This document shows positions 35,812 to 43,931 of a DNA stretch of 64,000 nucleotides, one piece after another; position 1 is the stretch's first letter; the number at the start of each line of letters is the position of its first letter. The position numbers and the translations under genes are program-made. Origin of the DNA: Asticcacaulis sp. YBE204 (GTDB lineage Bacteria > Pseudomonadota > Alphaproteobacteria > Caulobacterales > Caulobacteraceae); the NCBI RefSeq assembly GCF_000495855.1, contig NZ_AWGF01000005.1:62001-126000 (forward strand). The letters are read 5' to 3'. The notes below the pieces were generated by a model. The model was not told the origin of the DNA and searched no databases. It worked only from the letters and a program-made list of their open reading frames with translations.

Positions 35812-38283
35812 TTATTTCACTTGGAACGTTTTGATGCCGCCCTTGAGGCCGGTACCGGTGATCTCTATCTTAACGATGCCGGGTGATCGCCCCGATCGCA
35901 GAACCGCCATCGCGAACCCGTTGTGCAGCACTTTCCTGTTGCCCGCGAACAGGTCGTCGCTCCAGTGGTTGCCGTTATCCACCGCGATCAGCCTTGCGGA
36001 GCCGCTGACCTTGAACGTGACTTCGCCCGGCGTCGTCGGCACTCTGCGACCTTTGGCGTCAACCGCGTAGACCTTGACATATTGGAGGTCGAGGCCGTCC
36101 GCCTTCCAAGCCGGGTTCTCCGCCTCGATGGTCAGGGCTACGGCCTTGCCGGTCGTCTCCATCTCGTGACGGGCGACGACCTTGCCGGCGGTCCGTGCCA
36201 CCGCGGTGATCTTGCCGGGCGCGTAGGGTACGTCCTTCCAGTAGATCGTGTTGCGTTTGCGGACATTCATGTCGTTTGTCTGCACGCCGATGGACTTGCC
36301 ATTAACCAGCAGTTCCACTTCTTCGGCATTGGTGTAGGTATAGAGATTGTAAGTCTTGCCGTCCTGACGGTTCCAGTGGGACGAAATGACCTTCTGCCCG
36401 ACCATCACGTCGTTCCACATCTTCGACTCGCCTTCGTTGTCGACGACGCCGATGTGGACCACGGGTTCGTTGGTGAAGATGCTCTTGGTCAGCCAGGCCT
36501 GCGGGAACGGCTCCAGGGCGTGGTTGAAGAACGAATAGGCCCAGCCCTTTTTCGGCCAGCCGTCCGATTCGCCCCAGTATTCGATGGCGCCCCAGTAGGC
36601 GAGGCCGACCATCTTTTCGCGGTCCATGCCGAAATAGGGCGCCGCCAATTCGTTGGTCACGGCCTCGCTCTGATAGATGATCATGTCAGGCGCGTGCTTG
36701 AGATATTCCTGATAGTCGTCCCAAACATAGTTGAAGGAAGCGATGTCCGTGATCGTGGCCAGTTCGGGCGGCACGATGTTTTCCTTGACCGTAAAGGCGG
36801 GGTTGGCCTTGATGATGCCCTTGGCGCGCGCCGGATACATCCCCACCGTCGTCTTGCGCGTCGGGTCGTAGCGTTTGGCCACCACGTCCATGATGCGATA
36901 GGTCGTCTGGCCCCAGTCGCCGGTCGGCCAGTTCCAGCGCTCCTGCTCGAATTGCAGTTCGTTGCCGAAGCTCCACAGGATCACCGACGGGTGATTGCGG
37001 TCGCGCTTGATCCATTCTTTCAGATTGTCGAACCAGATGTCGTTCCACGGCGCACTGCCGGACCAGGCGCGCGTGCTGCCCCACTTGTCGTAAAGCTCGT
37101 CAACGATCAGCAGGCCCTTTTCGTCGGCGAGGTCGAGGAAGGATTCCGAATAGGGATTGTGCGAGGTGCGGATATGGTTGAAGCCGAAGGCCTTCAAGGT
37201 ATCCATCTGCCGGGCGATCGAGGTCCGGTAGGCGGCCGCGCCGACGGCGCCGAGGTCGTGGTGGTTGGCGATGCCCTGCAGGAAAATCTTTTTGCCGTTT
37301 AGCTTGAAACCGAATTCCTTTGAGAATTCGATGGTGCGGATTCCGAAGCGCTTGGTCAGCCGGTCGATGATCTTGCCGTCGGCGATGAGTTCGACCTCGG
37401 CGGTGTAGAGATTGGGCGTCTCGATCGACCACAGCTGCGGCTGAGCTATGGCGAGGTTCGGCAGGGGCGTCTCGACTGTGGGCAGGTTGTTGCGCGGGAG
37501 GGGCACAAAGCCGCGGGTCTCGCCGACCAGCTTGCCCTGCGGCGAGATGATTTTCGTATAGATTTCGACGGCATCGGTCTTGCCTTTCAGCCCGCCGACC
37601 TCGACCTGAACGGCGACCTGAGCGCTGTCGGCGGTGATGACCGGCGTCGTGACGAAGACGCCGTGCCGCGCGATGGCGACCGGGTTGCGGACCACCAGGT
37701 GCACGTCGCGGAATAGGCCGCCGCCGGTATACCAGCGCGAATTGCCGCCGGTCGAGGCGCGCACGGCCACCACATTGTCGCCGTCATAGCGGATGACATC
37801 GGAGATATCGGATTCGAAGCCGAGATAACCATAGGCCGTGCCGCCGACCTTCTTGCCGTTCAAGAAAACGTCGCCGGAGACCATGATGCCTTCGAAATCG
37901 AGCAGGACCTGCTTGCCCTTCCAGTTGCCGTCGGCCTTGAAGGTCTTGCGGTACCAGCCGGTGCCAAGCGTCTTGAACCCGCGGGCCCGGTTGGCGGTCT
38001 TGTCCCACGGCTGTTCGATCTGGAAGTCATGCGGCAGGTCAAGCCTACGCCAGCCCGAATCGTCGAAATCGGGATTTTTCCCCTCGGCGATGTCGCCGTC
38101 CTGAAAGCTCCAACCGAAGTTAAACAACTCGCGGATTCGGGGGCTTTCAGGGCTGCGGGCGCCCTGGCTAGCGGCCGGCAAACTTTGAGCGAGTGCGCCG
38201 CCACCGACCGTTGTCACCAGCGCCGCTGTGCCAAGTGTTTTGAGTACGGTTCGCCGATCGGCGCCGCCTGTTCTTTCAGCCAT
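35812..38283 (-). CDS. GH2 beta-galactosidase, Tat-exported (copy 2)
   Basis: Family GH2 enzyme, 823 aa. The N-terminus has a twin-arginine signal (DRRTVLKTLGTAALVTTVGGGALAQ split as DRRTVLKTLG and AALVTTVGGGALAQ). Domains: sugar-binding jelly roll (FNFGWSFQDGD, LDLPHDFQIEQ), Ig-like domain, barrel with acid/base Glu in SVILWSFGNELQFEQ and nucleophile Glu in MIIYQSEAVTNE, DUF4982-like (NLYTYTNAEEVELLVNGKS) and a C-terminal Ig-like domain. Paralogue of the GH2 at 9255 but exported by a different route. It is a single-gene unit with ECF-like promoter element C about 130 bp upstream and is the last clear gene of the polysaccharide region. Confidence 0.9.
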   Translation of the reverse strand: MAERTGGADRRTVLKTLGTAALVTTVGGGALAQSLPAASQGARSPESPRIRELFNFGWSFQDGDIAEGKNPDFDDSGWRRLDLPHDFQIEQPWDKTANRARGFKTLGTGWYRKTFKADGNWKGKQVLLDFEGIMVSGDVFLNGKKVGGTAYGYLGFESDISDVIRYDGDNVVAVRASTGGNSRWYTGGGLFRDVHLVVRNPVAIARHGVFVTTPVITADSAQVAVQVEVGGLKGKTDAVEIYTKIISPQGKLVGETRGFVPLPRNNLPTVETPLPNLAIAQPQLWSIETPNLYTAEVELIADGKIIDRLTKRFGIRTIEFSKEFGFKLNGKKIFLQGIANHHDLGAVGAAAYRTSIARQMDTLKAFGFNHIRTSHNPYSESFLDLADEKGLLIVDELYDKWGSTRAWSGSAPWNDIWFDNLKEWIKRDRNHPSVILWSFGNELQFEQERWNWPTGDWGQTTYRIMDVVAKRYDPTRKTTVGMYPARAKGIIKANPAFTVKENIVPPELATITDIASFNYVWDDYQEYLKHAPDMIIYQSEAVTNELAAPYFGMDREKMVGLAYWGAIEYWGESDGWPKKGWAYSFFNHALEPFPQAWLTKSIFTNEPVVHIGVVDNEGESKMWNDVMVGQKVISSHWNRQDGKTYNLYTYTNAEEVELLVNGKSIGVQTNDMNVRKRNTIYWKDVPYAPGKITAVARTAGKVVARHEMETTGKAVALTIEAENPAWKADGLDLQYVKVYAVDAKGRRVPTTPGEVTFKVSGSARLIAVDNGNHWSDDLFAGNRKVLHNGFAMAVLRSGRSPGIVKIEITGTGLKGGIKTFQVK

Positions 38284-38414
38284 TAATTATTCCGCTTCTT
38301 CTTAGCTGGTTCCACGCTTTGTGAGGCCCATCCCGGCGCATCTTAGACGAGTGTCAAACTGGCATGCCCCGAACCCAATCGGGCCAGAGGACAGATTTTC
38401 ATTTGCTTGCGTTC

Positions 38415-38449
38415 TGGGGTAAGACGCGGGCGTTTGGAAAAGCGGAACC
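38415..38449 (-). promoter_or_regulatory. ECF-sigma-like promoter element, copy C
   Basis: Minus strand GGTTCC, 17 bases starting GCTTTTCC, then CGTCTTACC and CCA. Identical to copy B at the two conserved ends and in the GCTTTTCC segment. It precedes the Tat-exported GH2 gene by about 130 bp. Confidence 0.5.
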
Positions 38450-38502
38450 GATTTTTGAAGAGACGATTGATTTCGTTCACACCCTTGGTGATCTGCGGGT
38501 GT

Positions 38503-38754
38503 TCAGCTGTCTTTGACAAGCGTGAAATTATCGAGCTTGAGCTACTGTCCGGCGCTCCCTTCGACATAGGCACCTACCTGCACCTAACCGATAGAGCCAA
38601 TATGGGGAATCGTGATCTCAGTCCATTCGTCCACCTTGCCCGTGACACTGACGGACAGTTCGGCGCCGCCATGGCCGACTGCATAGAGTTTCGCTATGTC
38701 CTGTCCGCCGCTGCTTTTCACCCACAGTCTTAGGCTATATGTGGCATGGGCAGG
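38503..38754 (-). pseudogene. C-terminal remnant of a secreted enzyme (carbohydrate-binding jelly roll)
   Basis: The minus strand reads PAHATYSLRLWVKSSGGQ, then DIAKLYAVGHGGAELSVSV, then VDEWTEITIPHIGSIG, stop, VQVGAYVEGSAGQ, stop, LKLDNFTLVKDS and a final stop. This is the classic end of a CBM-type beta-sandwich attached to glycoside hydrolases or lyases. Two in-frame TAG codons (38584-38586 and 38542-38544) break it; the second stands where family members have Trp, as expected from a TGG to TAG change. No start or catalytic domain is recognisable upstream. It sits against promoter element C, at the edge between the sugar region and the plasmid backbone. Confidence 0.72.
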
Positions 38755-39342
38755 ACAATATCCTGAACGGCGTTGCCCAGCGTTATTTGTATGGGCAAGC
38801 GTCTAACCCAGCGTCCGGTGCGGACGTCCAGAACGTTCACAATGGGTGCGGCCAAACACATATCTGAGCCTCGATGTCCATCTGACGACCAATTACGGTG
38901 CCTCACTTCCAGTCGATCTGTTTGGAACATCCCGAACACTGTAAAAATCGGGCCTTTCGCTGAGTTTTTATCGGATGTTCGCCCTCTGACGATGCACCAA
39001 CGGCAATCGCCTTTAGGCAAATTATGACTACCCGGCAGCGGTGCGGATTTCAAATGGTTAGCCCTTTGCAAGACAAGGTCGCCGCCGCCGTAGTCCATGG
39101 GCAGCAATTTGGATGCCATTATTTTGAAATCTACAATGGCGATTTGCTGAGGTACGGATCTAGCCTACTTCCAGATCCATCTTAGCGAATGCGTCCCTTG
39201 CGATCATAGTGCGGTCTGACCTGCAACAAGTGGCCTTGGCATTCTCATGGGAGCGATCAGGACTGCACCGCAACTTTATCGTGACGACCGCGGCTGATCC
39301 TTTGCGAAAGACAACGCGCCAGCAAGCTAAAACAGCTAGACC
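38755..39342. other. Degenerate stretch, no gene supported
   Basis: About 590 bp upstream (on the minus strand) of the carbohydrate-binding remnant. A 129-codon minus frame (38730-39119) overlaps the remnant in a different register and has no ribosome site or family resemblance. It may be further decayed parts of the same lost gene. Confidence 0.5.
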
Positions 39343-39540
39343 CTAAACGAAACGGTCCCAAAGAGAGTAGCCGTCCGGGCCCATCCTTGTTTCAGAGCTC
39401 AGTCGTCGTGTCCTCTGCTCGGCCTCGGCGATACCTAAATACTCGGCCAGCTCAGGGCGATAGTCTTCGGGCTGCTCGTCCAGCCGGTCCCGCGCGCGAG
39501 CCGCGTCCAAGATCAGCTTGACACTCGCAAAAACCCTCAT
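39343..39540 (-). CDS. Small hypothetical protein, 65 aa
   Basis: Charged, helix-rich short protein (VFASVKLILDAARARDRLDE, ELAEYLGIAEAEQRTRRL) ending in PDGYSLWDRFV. Composition and codon use look genuine, but there is no strong ribosome site before the ATG at 39540 and I do not recognise the family. It is isolated between decayed DNA and the plus-strand LuxR-type gene. Might be a fragment of a larger gene. Confidence 0.42.
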   Translation of the reverse strand: MRVFASVKLILDAARARDRLDEQPEDYRPELAEYLGIAEAEQRTRRLSSETRMGPDGYSLWDRFV

Positions 39541-39759
39541 GAACTGATGGCGGCATGGCGCGCTGTTCGGAGGTCTAGTGAGGCGTAAGCGAACGCCAAG
39601 GTCTCATTGACCGCTTTTTACGCGAGATCGCTAAACACTGGACAGCATGGGCTGTAACGACCTACCTTGCGAATATGCAACCGTCGCGTGCTTCTGTATC
39701 CGCATGAGCCAAATCGGCGATGCGACTCCTCCCGCACCATACTAAGCAAACTGAAACCA

Positions 39760-40356
39760 ATGCCGAGCACCTCGAAACTTCAGAGTCTTTCAAATCGCCA
39801 ACGTGAAATTTTGCGCGCACTCGCCGCTTATCGCCAACCTAAAGAAATAGCCAATGATCTAGGTATCGGCGAGTTCACCGTAAGAAAACACCTTGAAGCG
39901 GCTCGTCGGCGACTGGAAGTATCGAGCAGCTTGGAAGCCGTACGCATTTTTGCCGAATACGAAAACCGGCAAACCCCTATCCAAAACGAACCATATCAAA
40001 TTTCGAGTCTCGATTCCGAACTGGCGCTTGCGGCAGGGTCGGGCCACGAGGCGCTCAATGGTGGCTCGAAACACTCCGAGCCGGTTGATGCCTACGGGCC
40101 AGACAGGCAAATTGGTGACACCAGCGCAAATGACCTGAGTTCCCAAAACTCCGTGTCGTCTGCGAAAAATCTGCGAGGTCTGATTGTGGCAAGTATCTTG
40201 GCACTTCGTACCTGGATAAGGCTGGTTGATCTTAGCAGGCTGTTTTACCTGATTTTCGCAACGGCAAGCGGAATCATAGTTTTGACGGTCGTGGCCGTCA
40301 CCAGCCTACTCGGACTGTTTCTACTCATTCAGCGCATCACGGGCCAGACCGGGTAA
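39760..40356 (+). CDS. LuxR-type helix-turn-helix regulator with C-terminal membrane segment
   Basis: 198 aa. Residues about 6-60 are a GerE/LuxR DNA-binding domain (LSNRQREILRALAAYRQPKE, IANDLGIGEFTVRKHLEAAR), placed at the N-terminus rather than the usual C-terminus. A polar linker of about 80 residues follows, then a C-terminal hydrophobic segment of about 33 residues (LFYLIFATASGIIVLTVVAV then TSLLGLFLLIQRI) that would anchor it in the inner membrane. No receiver or ligand domain is present. The start at 39760 is chosen because the HTH begins just after it; no clear ribosome site. It heads a plus-strand run of four small genes, so it may be a membrane-tethered regulator working with the small proteins behind it. 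Confidence 0.75.
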   Translation: MPSTSKLQSLSNRQREILRALAAYRQPKEIANDLGIGEFTVRKHLEAARRRLEVSSSLEAVRIFAEYENRQTPIQNEPYQISSLDSELALAAGSGHEALNGGSKHSEPVDAYGPDRQIGDTSANDLSSQNSVSSAKNLRGLIVASILALRTWIRLVDLSRLFYLIFATASGIIVLTVVAVTSLLGLFLLIQRITGQTG

Positions 40357-40406
40357 GCCTGCCTTGATCTGGTTCTCTAATCACTTTGGCCTTGATTGGA
40401 GTAAAA

Positions 40407-40760
40407 ATGAAACGATCTGAAATTGTCCTTTCCGGGGGCGAGCAACTGCTGCTTACCGAGGATGCGCTGGATACAGCGCTCGGCGAAACAGGTGAACTTA
40501 TTTCGCGGCTGACACGCCTGCGCGTCAGCAACCAAATGTCGGCTGTTTATGGTCAGAATGCCATGGACGCCATAATCGAGTCGGCGTCCCTTTTGAATGG
40601 CGCACGTGGCGCCATGGTTCGCGCGCACGGATGTCTTGATGAGGTCCGCGGGCAATTGGGATGCTCTACCGTTGCTGTAGGCAATAATCAGGACAAACCT
40701 ATTCAAGGGCGTCACCGGATCGAGCCAACGACTGTATCGACAAGCCAGATAGAGGTCTGA
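40407..40760 (+). CDS. Hypothetical protein, 117 aa, second gene of LuxR cassette
   Basis: Start at 40407 has GGAGTAAAA upstream, better than the alternative start at 40386. The protein is mostly helical (ALDTALGETGELISRLTRLR, MDAIIESASLLNGARGAMVR) with a polar tail. I do not recognise a domain. It lies 50 bp after the LuxR-type gene and 7 bp before a membrane protein gene, so all are probably one operon. Confidence 0.62.
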   Translation: MKRSEIVLSGGEQLLLTEDALDTALGETGELISRLTRLRVSNQMSAVYGQNAMDAIIESASLLNGARGAMVRAHGCLDEVRGQLGCSTVAVGNNQDKPIQGRHRIEPTTVSTSQIEV

Positions 40761-40767
40761 CGAAACG

Positions 40768-41205
40768 ATGGCGCTTATACACCACGTGTGGGTTTATTCA
40801 GGCTATGCCCTGGTTCTCACCTGCGGCAGCATCGCTATTTGGCGTGGTAGCTGGGCGGAACGCCTGGCTACCGCTATAGTCTGGACGGCGTGGGCAATTA
40901 ATCCACTCATTCAACAAGGTTTCGACCCAGGTCCCGTTACCCTGGCGGTGGATTCGGTCGTCGCCCTTGCCTTTATTGCCATCGCCCATCTTTCACGTCG
41001 TCTGTGGACCTTATTTGCAGCCGGAACAATGGTAGCCACGGTTGTCTGCCATCTAGCCGCTCGGATGGTGATCGAAACGATCGGATATTTCGCCTTTAAT
41101 ACGGTCCTTGGCCTCCTGGGGGGAGTCTACGTCGCCATCGCAATCGGCTTGGGTGTTTGGGAAAACGAATATCTACGCCGCTTGAAAGAGCGCCGTCCCG
41201 AATAG
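40768..41205 (+). CDS. Small integral membrane protein, four predicted helices
   Basis: 145 aa with four hydrophobic segments (about 8-27, 33-50, 60-80 and 108-128, including LATAIVWTAWAINPLI and TVLGLLGGVYVAIAIGLGVW) and a basic C-terminal tail RRLKERRPE. This pattern suggests an inner-membrane protein with the tail inside. No known family is evident. Seven bases separate it from the preceding gene. Confidence 0.65.
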   Translation: MALIHHVWVYSGYALVLTCGSIAIWRGSWAERLATAIVWTAWAINPLIQQGFDPGPVTLAVDSVVALAFIAIAHLSRRLWTLFAAGTMVATVVCHLAARMVIETIGYFAFNTVLGLLGGVYVAIAIGLGVWENEYLRRLKERRPE

Positions 41206-41269
41206 TCCCGTCTCCCTCGAACGGCGCCAAAGTTCGTACCGCTACTCCTTTTTATGCATTAGGAATAAC

Positions 41270-41452
41270 ATGACGACCGCCAAACTGATTATTCTTGAAA
41301 GCGCGCTGGCAACGCTCGATGACGCACGGAGTACGTTACGCGTCGCCGGATTGAATGATTATGCCGAAATTTTCGACGACGCCTTTTCACGGGCCATCGA
41401 AACTTACGATCGAACTATGCGCAATAGATTTAGAAGCAGGGAAGATAATTAA
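41270..41452 (+). CDS. Small hypothetical protein, 60 aa
   Basis: Short helical protein (LIILESALATLDDARSTLRV, YAEIFDDAFSRAIETYDRTM) with an AGGA ribosome site seven bases before its ATG. It is the fourth gene of the plus-strand cassette, 64 bp after the membrane protein. Function unknown. Confidence 0.6.
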   Translation: MTTAKLIILESALATLDDARSTLRVAGLNDYAEIFDDAFSRAIETYDRTMRNRFRSREDN

Positions 41453-41490
41453 TATCCTTTGCACTGAGTGCCCGATATCCGAAGCATCCC

Positions 41491-41871
41491 CTATTCTACT
41501 GATTTACTGGCGGCCAACGATCGAATAAGATCCATTACCGCAGCTCGCTGAAGACTTGGCAGCTTTTGAAATTCGCGCGCAAGCCTTACACCTGCCGGGC
41601 TACTATAAAAGTCCAAATGGGCGAGTCGCTCCGAGGGATCACCCTCCTGCTCAACATACAGCGCATTCAAGGGCACTTCCAGAAGCCGTGCCACCTCGAA
41701 CAGTTTCGTCGCACTGAGACGATTTAAGCCATTTTCGTATTTTGTTAGTTGCTGGTGCGTGACGCCAAGTTGCCCAGCGAGCACGGCCGGACCTATCCCG
41801 CGCGCCTTGCGCATTTTCCGGATTTGGGCCCCGATAACCACATCCATAGGGTCGCGCACTTGCTCGGACAC
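41491..41871 (-). CDS. XRE-family helix-turn-helix regulator
   Basis: 126 aa, starting at GTG with GGGAGG four bases upstream. The Cro/C1-type HTH covers about 13-70 (IGAQIRKMRKARGIGPAVLA, GVTHQQLTKYENGLNRLS), followed by VARLLEVPLNALYVEQ and a helical C-terminal part ending PSLQRAAVMDLIRSLAASK. This layout is common in alphaproteobacterial XRE proteins. It is convergent with the LuxR cassette and downstream of the mobilisation genes; it may control either. Role inferred only from the fold. Confidence 0.85.
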   Translation of the reverse strand: MSEQVRDPMDVVIGAQIRKMRKARGIGPAVLAGQLGVTHQQLTKYENGLNRLSATKLFEVARLLEVPLNALYVEQEGDPSERLAHLDFYSSPAGVRLAREFQKLPSLQRAAVMDLIRSLAASKSVE

Positions 41872-41948
41872 TCGACCTCCCCAGGCACCAGTCTGTATGG
41901 AATCAGCGCGCTAAACTAACTCGCCCAGCACGGCCTGACAACCGACGC

Positions 41949-42881
41949 TTATCGTCCTCGGTCCGGCCCGCTCCTGAACCTTGCCTGCAGGGCTACTGCC
42001 AGACGCCGATCTTCCCGATCCTCAGAACGGCTGAGCGCATCGATCAACGAAGATTGATCTGATCTGAAATTGACCGGCGACTTCACACGGTCGCCCCTTC
42101 CCGCTCCCTCACCTGTCCGCGCGCGTTGCTTCAGCGTCCCGATCGCGACCCCCCGATCACCTTGCTGGCGTAGTTGCCGCAAACTGGCGACCGCTTCCAC
42201 ACCATGATCTCCCAAAGCTCGTGCGAAGCTCTCTCGCCAACGGGCAAGATCCGCCTTTCGCGGGTTGAGCCGCACGCCTCGGTCGGAACGCGCCTTCACG
42301 ACCAGATGGACGTGTGGGTGTCGCGCCGGCGTGGGGTCCGGGTCCGTGTCGAAAGTGTGGAGGGCCATCGCATACTGATGGTCGCGAAAATGCTCGGCGG
42401 CGAAGTCGCACGCCGCCCGCTTGAGTGCGACCTCGTCCGTGCCCTCGGGCATCGACAGCACGATGTTGAACGCCTCCCTAACCCGCCCCTCTTCCGGCAC
42501 CGGATAACCACCATTTTGCCAACTGTGGCGGAGCGCGCCGATGTCGGCATGATCTGTGGTCACGAGCCCATCCTGATCTTCAAGTGAGATTTGGCCGTTG
42601 CGTGAGATGTAGTCGAAATGCGCCTTTATCTGCCGCATGCCCGTTCCGCCGCCCGATATCTTCACCATGACCTCTGGCACACGACGAGCGACCGCGCTGA
42701 GTTTTTGACGGGCACGACTTGCACTCGGCTTCGCACCGCCAGACGGCGCAGACGTCGACCGCTTTATCACCAGTCCCGTGGGGCCGCACTCGATCTTGCC
42801 CCGTCGGCGGCGGACGTCCTCGGTATTGAATGGCCGACTGTCCCAATCGCGCAAAATCCGGTCGACATCTTCCCGCTTCAT
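41949..42881 (-). CDS. Relaxase (mobilisation nuclease, VirD2/MobA-like)
   Basis: DNA-nicking transesterase that would start conjugal transfer at oriT. 310 aa. The candidate catalytic Tyr91 lies in KAHFDYISRNG (the AHxxYxxR pattern of MOBP relaxases), and the metal-binding three-His motif is HPHVHLVV (His188, 190, 192). The C-terminus is short and basic (RARTGEGAGRGDRVKS, VALQARFRSGPDRGR), with no primase or helicase domain. The start overlaps the mobC stop as ATGA, showing translational coupling. A nic-like sequence lies 60 bp upstream of mobC, consistent with a MOBP system. Shorter than many VirD2 proteins, but complete around the nuclease domain. Confidence 0.85.
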   Translation of the reverse strand: MKREDVDRILRDWDSRPFNTEDVRRRRGKIECGPTGLVIKRSTSAPSGGAKPSASRARQKLSAVARRVPEVMVKISGGGTGMRQIKAHFDYISRNGQISLEDQDGLVTTDHADIGALRHSWQNGGYPVPEEGRVREAFNIVLSMPEGTDEVALKRAACDFAAEHFRDHQYAMALHTFDTDPDPTPARHPHVHLVVKARSDRGVRLNPRKADLARWRESFARALGDHGVEAVASLRQLRQQGDRGVAIGTLKQRARTGEGAGRGDRVKSPVNFRSDQSSLIDALSRSEDREDRRLAVALQARFRSGPDRGR

Positions 42882-43444
42882 TTAACACTCCATCGCTCAA
42901 GATTACTGGCTACCAGCCGCGAGACATGCGCGGTGTGAACGGAAATTTGCTGCCGGATGGTGTCGATGGAACTGACCTCTGGTATCTCTGAACTGTGCCC
43001 GTTGAGAACGCGATTGAGGTGATGTAGCTGACGTCCGATCAATGCCAATTGCCGGTTGGATTCGGTCAAGGCCTGAAGCTCCGCCGCGCCGAACTGCGGC
43101 GTGCCCGTCAGCCTCGAACGCACCACAGCCGCCAGCCATTTCGATACCGAGAAGCCGTCGGCCTCAGCTATCGACATAACCCGCGCAAGCTCCGAGGGCG
43201 TCATCGCAATCTCGCGCCGCTCGCTTGCGCGTTCGGGTGAATGAACCTGGACGGCCGCATTTCGAAGCGGCCTTTTTACCGCCTTGTCACTCAGGTGTTC
43301 GCAGACCAGATCGCGCATTGCCACGGATGGCCTAACCCCCTTTGCGTGACACCAGTCGAGCCATGCCTGACGATGCGTAAGAAGATCAACGGCGATAAGG
43401 CTGGTGCGCTTCTTACGGGGTGAGGGTTCAGAAATCTCGTGCAT
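42878..43444 (-). CDS. MobC-like relaxosome accessory protein
   Basis: 188-aa DNA-binding accessory factor expected to bind oriT and help the relaxase. The C-terminal half has the MobC pattern FSVSKWLAAVVRSRLTG followed by NRQLALIGRQLHHLNRVLNG; the N-terminal half (LLTHRQAWLDWCHAKGVRPS) may hold an additional ribbon-helix-helix. Overlaps the relaxase gene by four bases. The ATG at 43444 lacks a strong ribosome site. The candidate oriT lies immediately upstream, as in many mobilisation modules. Confidence 0.8.
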   Translation of the reverse strand: MHEISEPSPRKKRTSLIAVDLLTHRQAWLDWCHAKGVRPSVAMRDLVCEHLSDKAVKRPLRNAAVQVHSPERASERREIAMTPSELARVMSIAEADGFSVSKWLAAVVRSRLTGTPQFGAAELQALTESNRQLALIGRQLHHLNRVLNGHSSEIPEVSSIDTIRQQISVHTAHVSRLVASNLERWSVK

Positions 43445-43479
43445 TTCAAAAATCGCGCAGGTTGCTTTGATGACAACTT

Positions 43480-43615
43480 ACAGTAATACATTTTCCGGCG
43501 AAAGCCTATCCTGCATCTAGCCAAAACACGCCATTTTGAATCACGATTTTTCCATTCTCGAACAAACCAAAAACGCGTACCGGCGCAAGCAAAGCGAACC
43601 CGCGCCGGTACACCG
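43480..43615. other. oriT: Candidate origin of transfer (oriT)
   Basis: CTATCCTGC at 43506-43514 matches the IncP-type nic core (TATCCTG with cleavage after G), placing the nick between 43513 and 43514. A perfect 10-bp inverted repeat GTACCGGCGC / GCGCCGGTAC (43577-43611, 15-base loop) lies about 60 bp further from mobC. Position next to mobC-relaxase supports the call. The IncP consensus is from memory. Confidence 0.55.
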
Positions 43616-43645
43616 CTTACCCCCAATTCGGGGCGGGTGGGCGGG

Positions 43646-43680
43646 CGCAAAAAAGCCGCGCGCCACTGTCAAGGCGCGCG
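43646..43680 (-). terminator. Rho-independent terminator after small gene 43731-43931
   Basis: Perfect 8-bp stem CGCGCGCC / GGCGCGCG (43657-43680) with an 8-base loop; on the minus strand it is followed by GGCTTTTTTGCG. It would separate the small gene upstream from the oriT/mob region. Confidence 0.75.
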
Positions 43681-43730
43681 ACCGTCCAGACCGTCAGTCG
43701 AACCTCTCGATGGCAAAAAAATAGCCCCGG

Positions 43731-43931
43731 TCATCGACCAGGGCACTTCAAACGCCGCTCCGTTCGGACCGCTCGGACCGCTGTCCAGTGCGCCCGCGTC
43801 TCCAATTTGCGGGCGGCACGTTCCGCGTCCCACTTCGCTATAAGCGCGTCGCACTCGGCGTCTAATTCCGCAAAACGGGGATCCATTCCATAGGGCAACC
43901 GAACCGTATGTGCTTTACCATAAACGACCAT
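43731..43931 (-). CDS. Small hypothetical plasmid protein, 66 aa
   Basis: Starts at ATG 43931 with GAGGAG eight bases upstream; a GTG three codons earlier would place the same GAGGAG too close. The protein has a short beta-like start VVYGKAHTVRLPYGMDPRFA then a charged helix ELDAECDALIAKWDAERAAR and a basic tail. I do not recognise the family. A terminator follows 50 bp downstream, supporting a real gene. Confidence 0.6.
   Translation of the reverse strand: MVVYGKAHTVRLPYGMDPRFAELDAECDALIAKWDAERAARKLETRAHWTAVRAVRTERRLKCPGR

Noticed and set aside
38730-39119. Minus-strand frame of 129 codons
   Set aside because: Overlaps the end of the recognisable carbohydrate-binding remnant in another register and shows no family resemblance.
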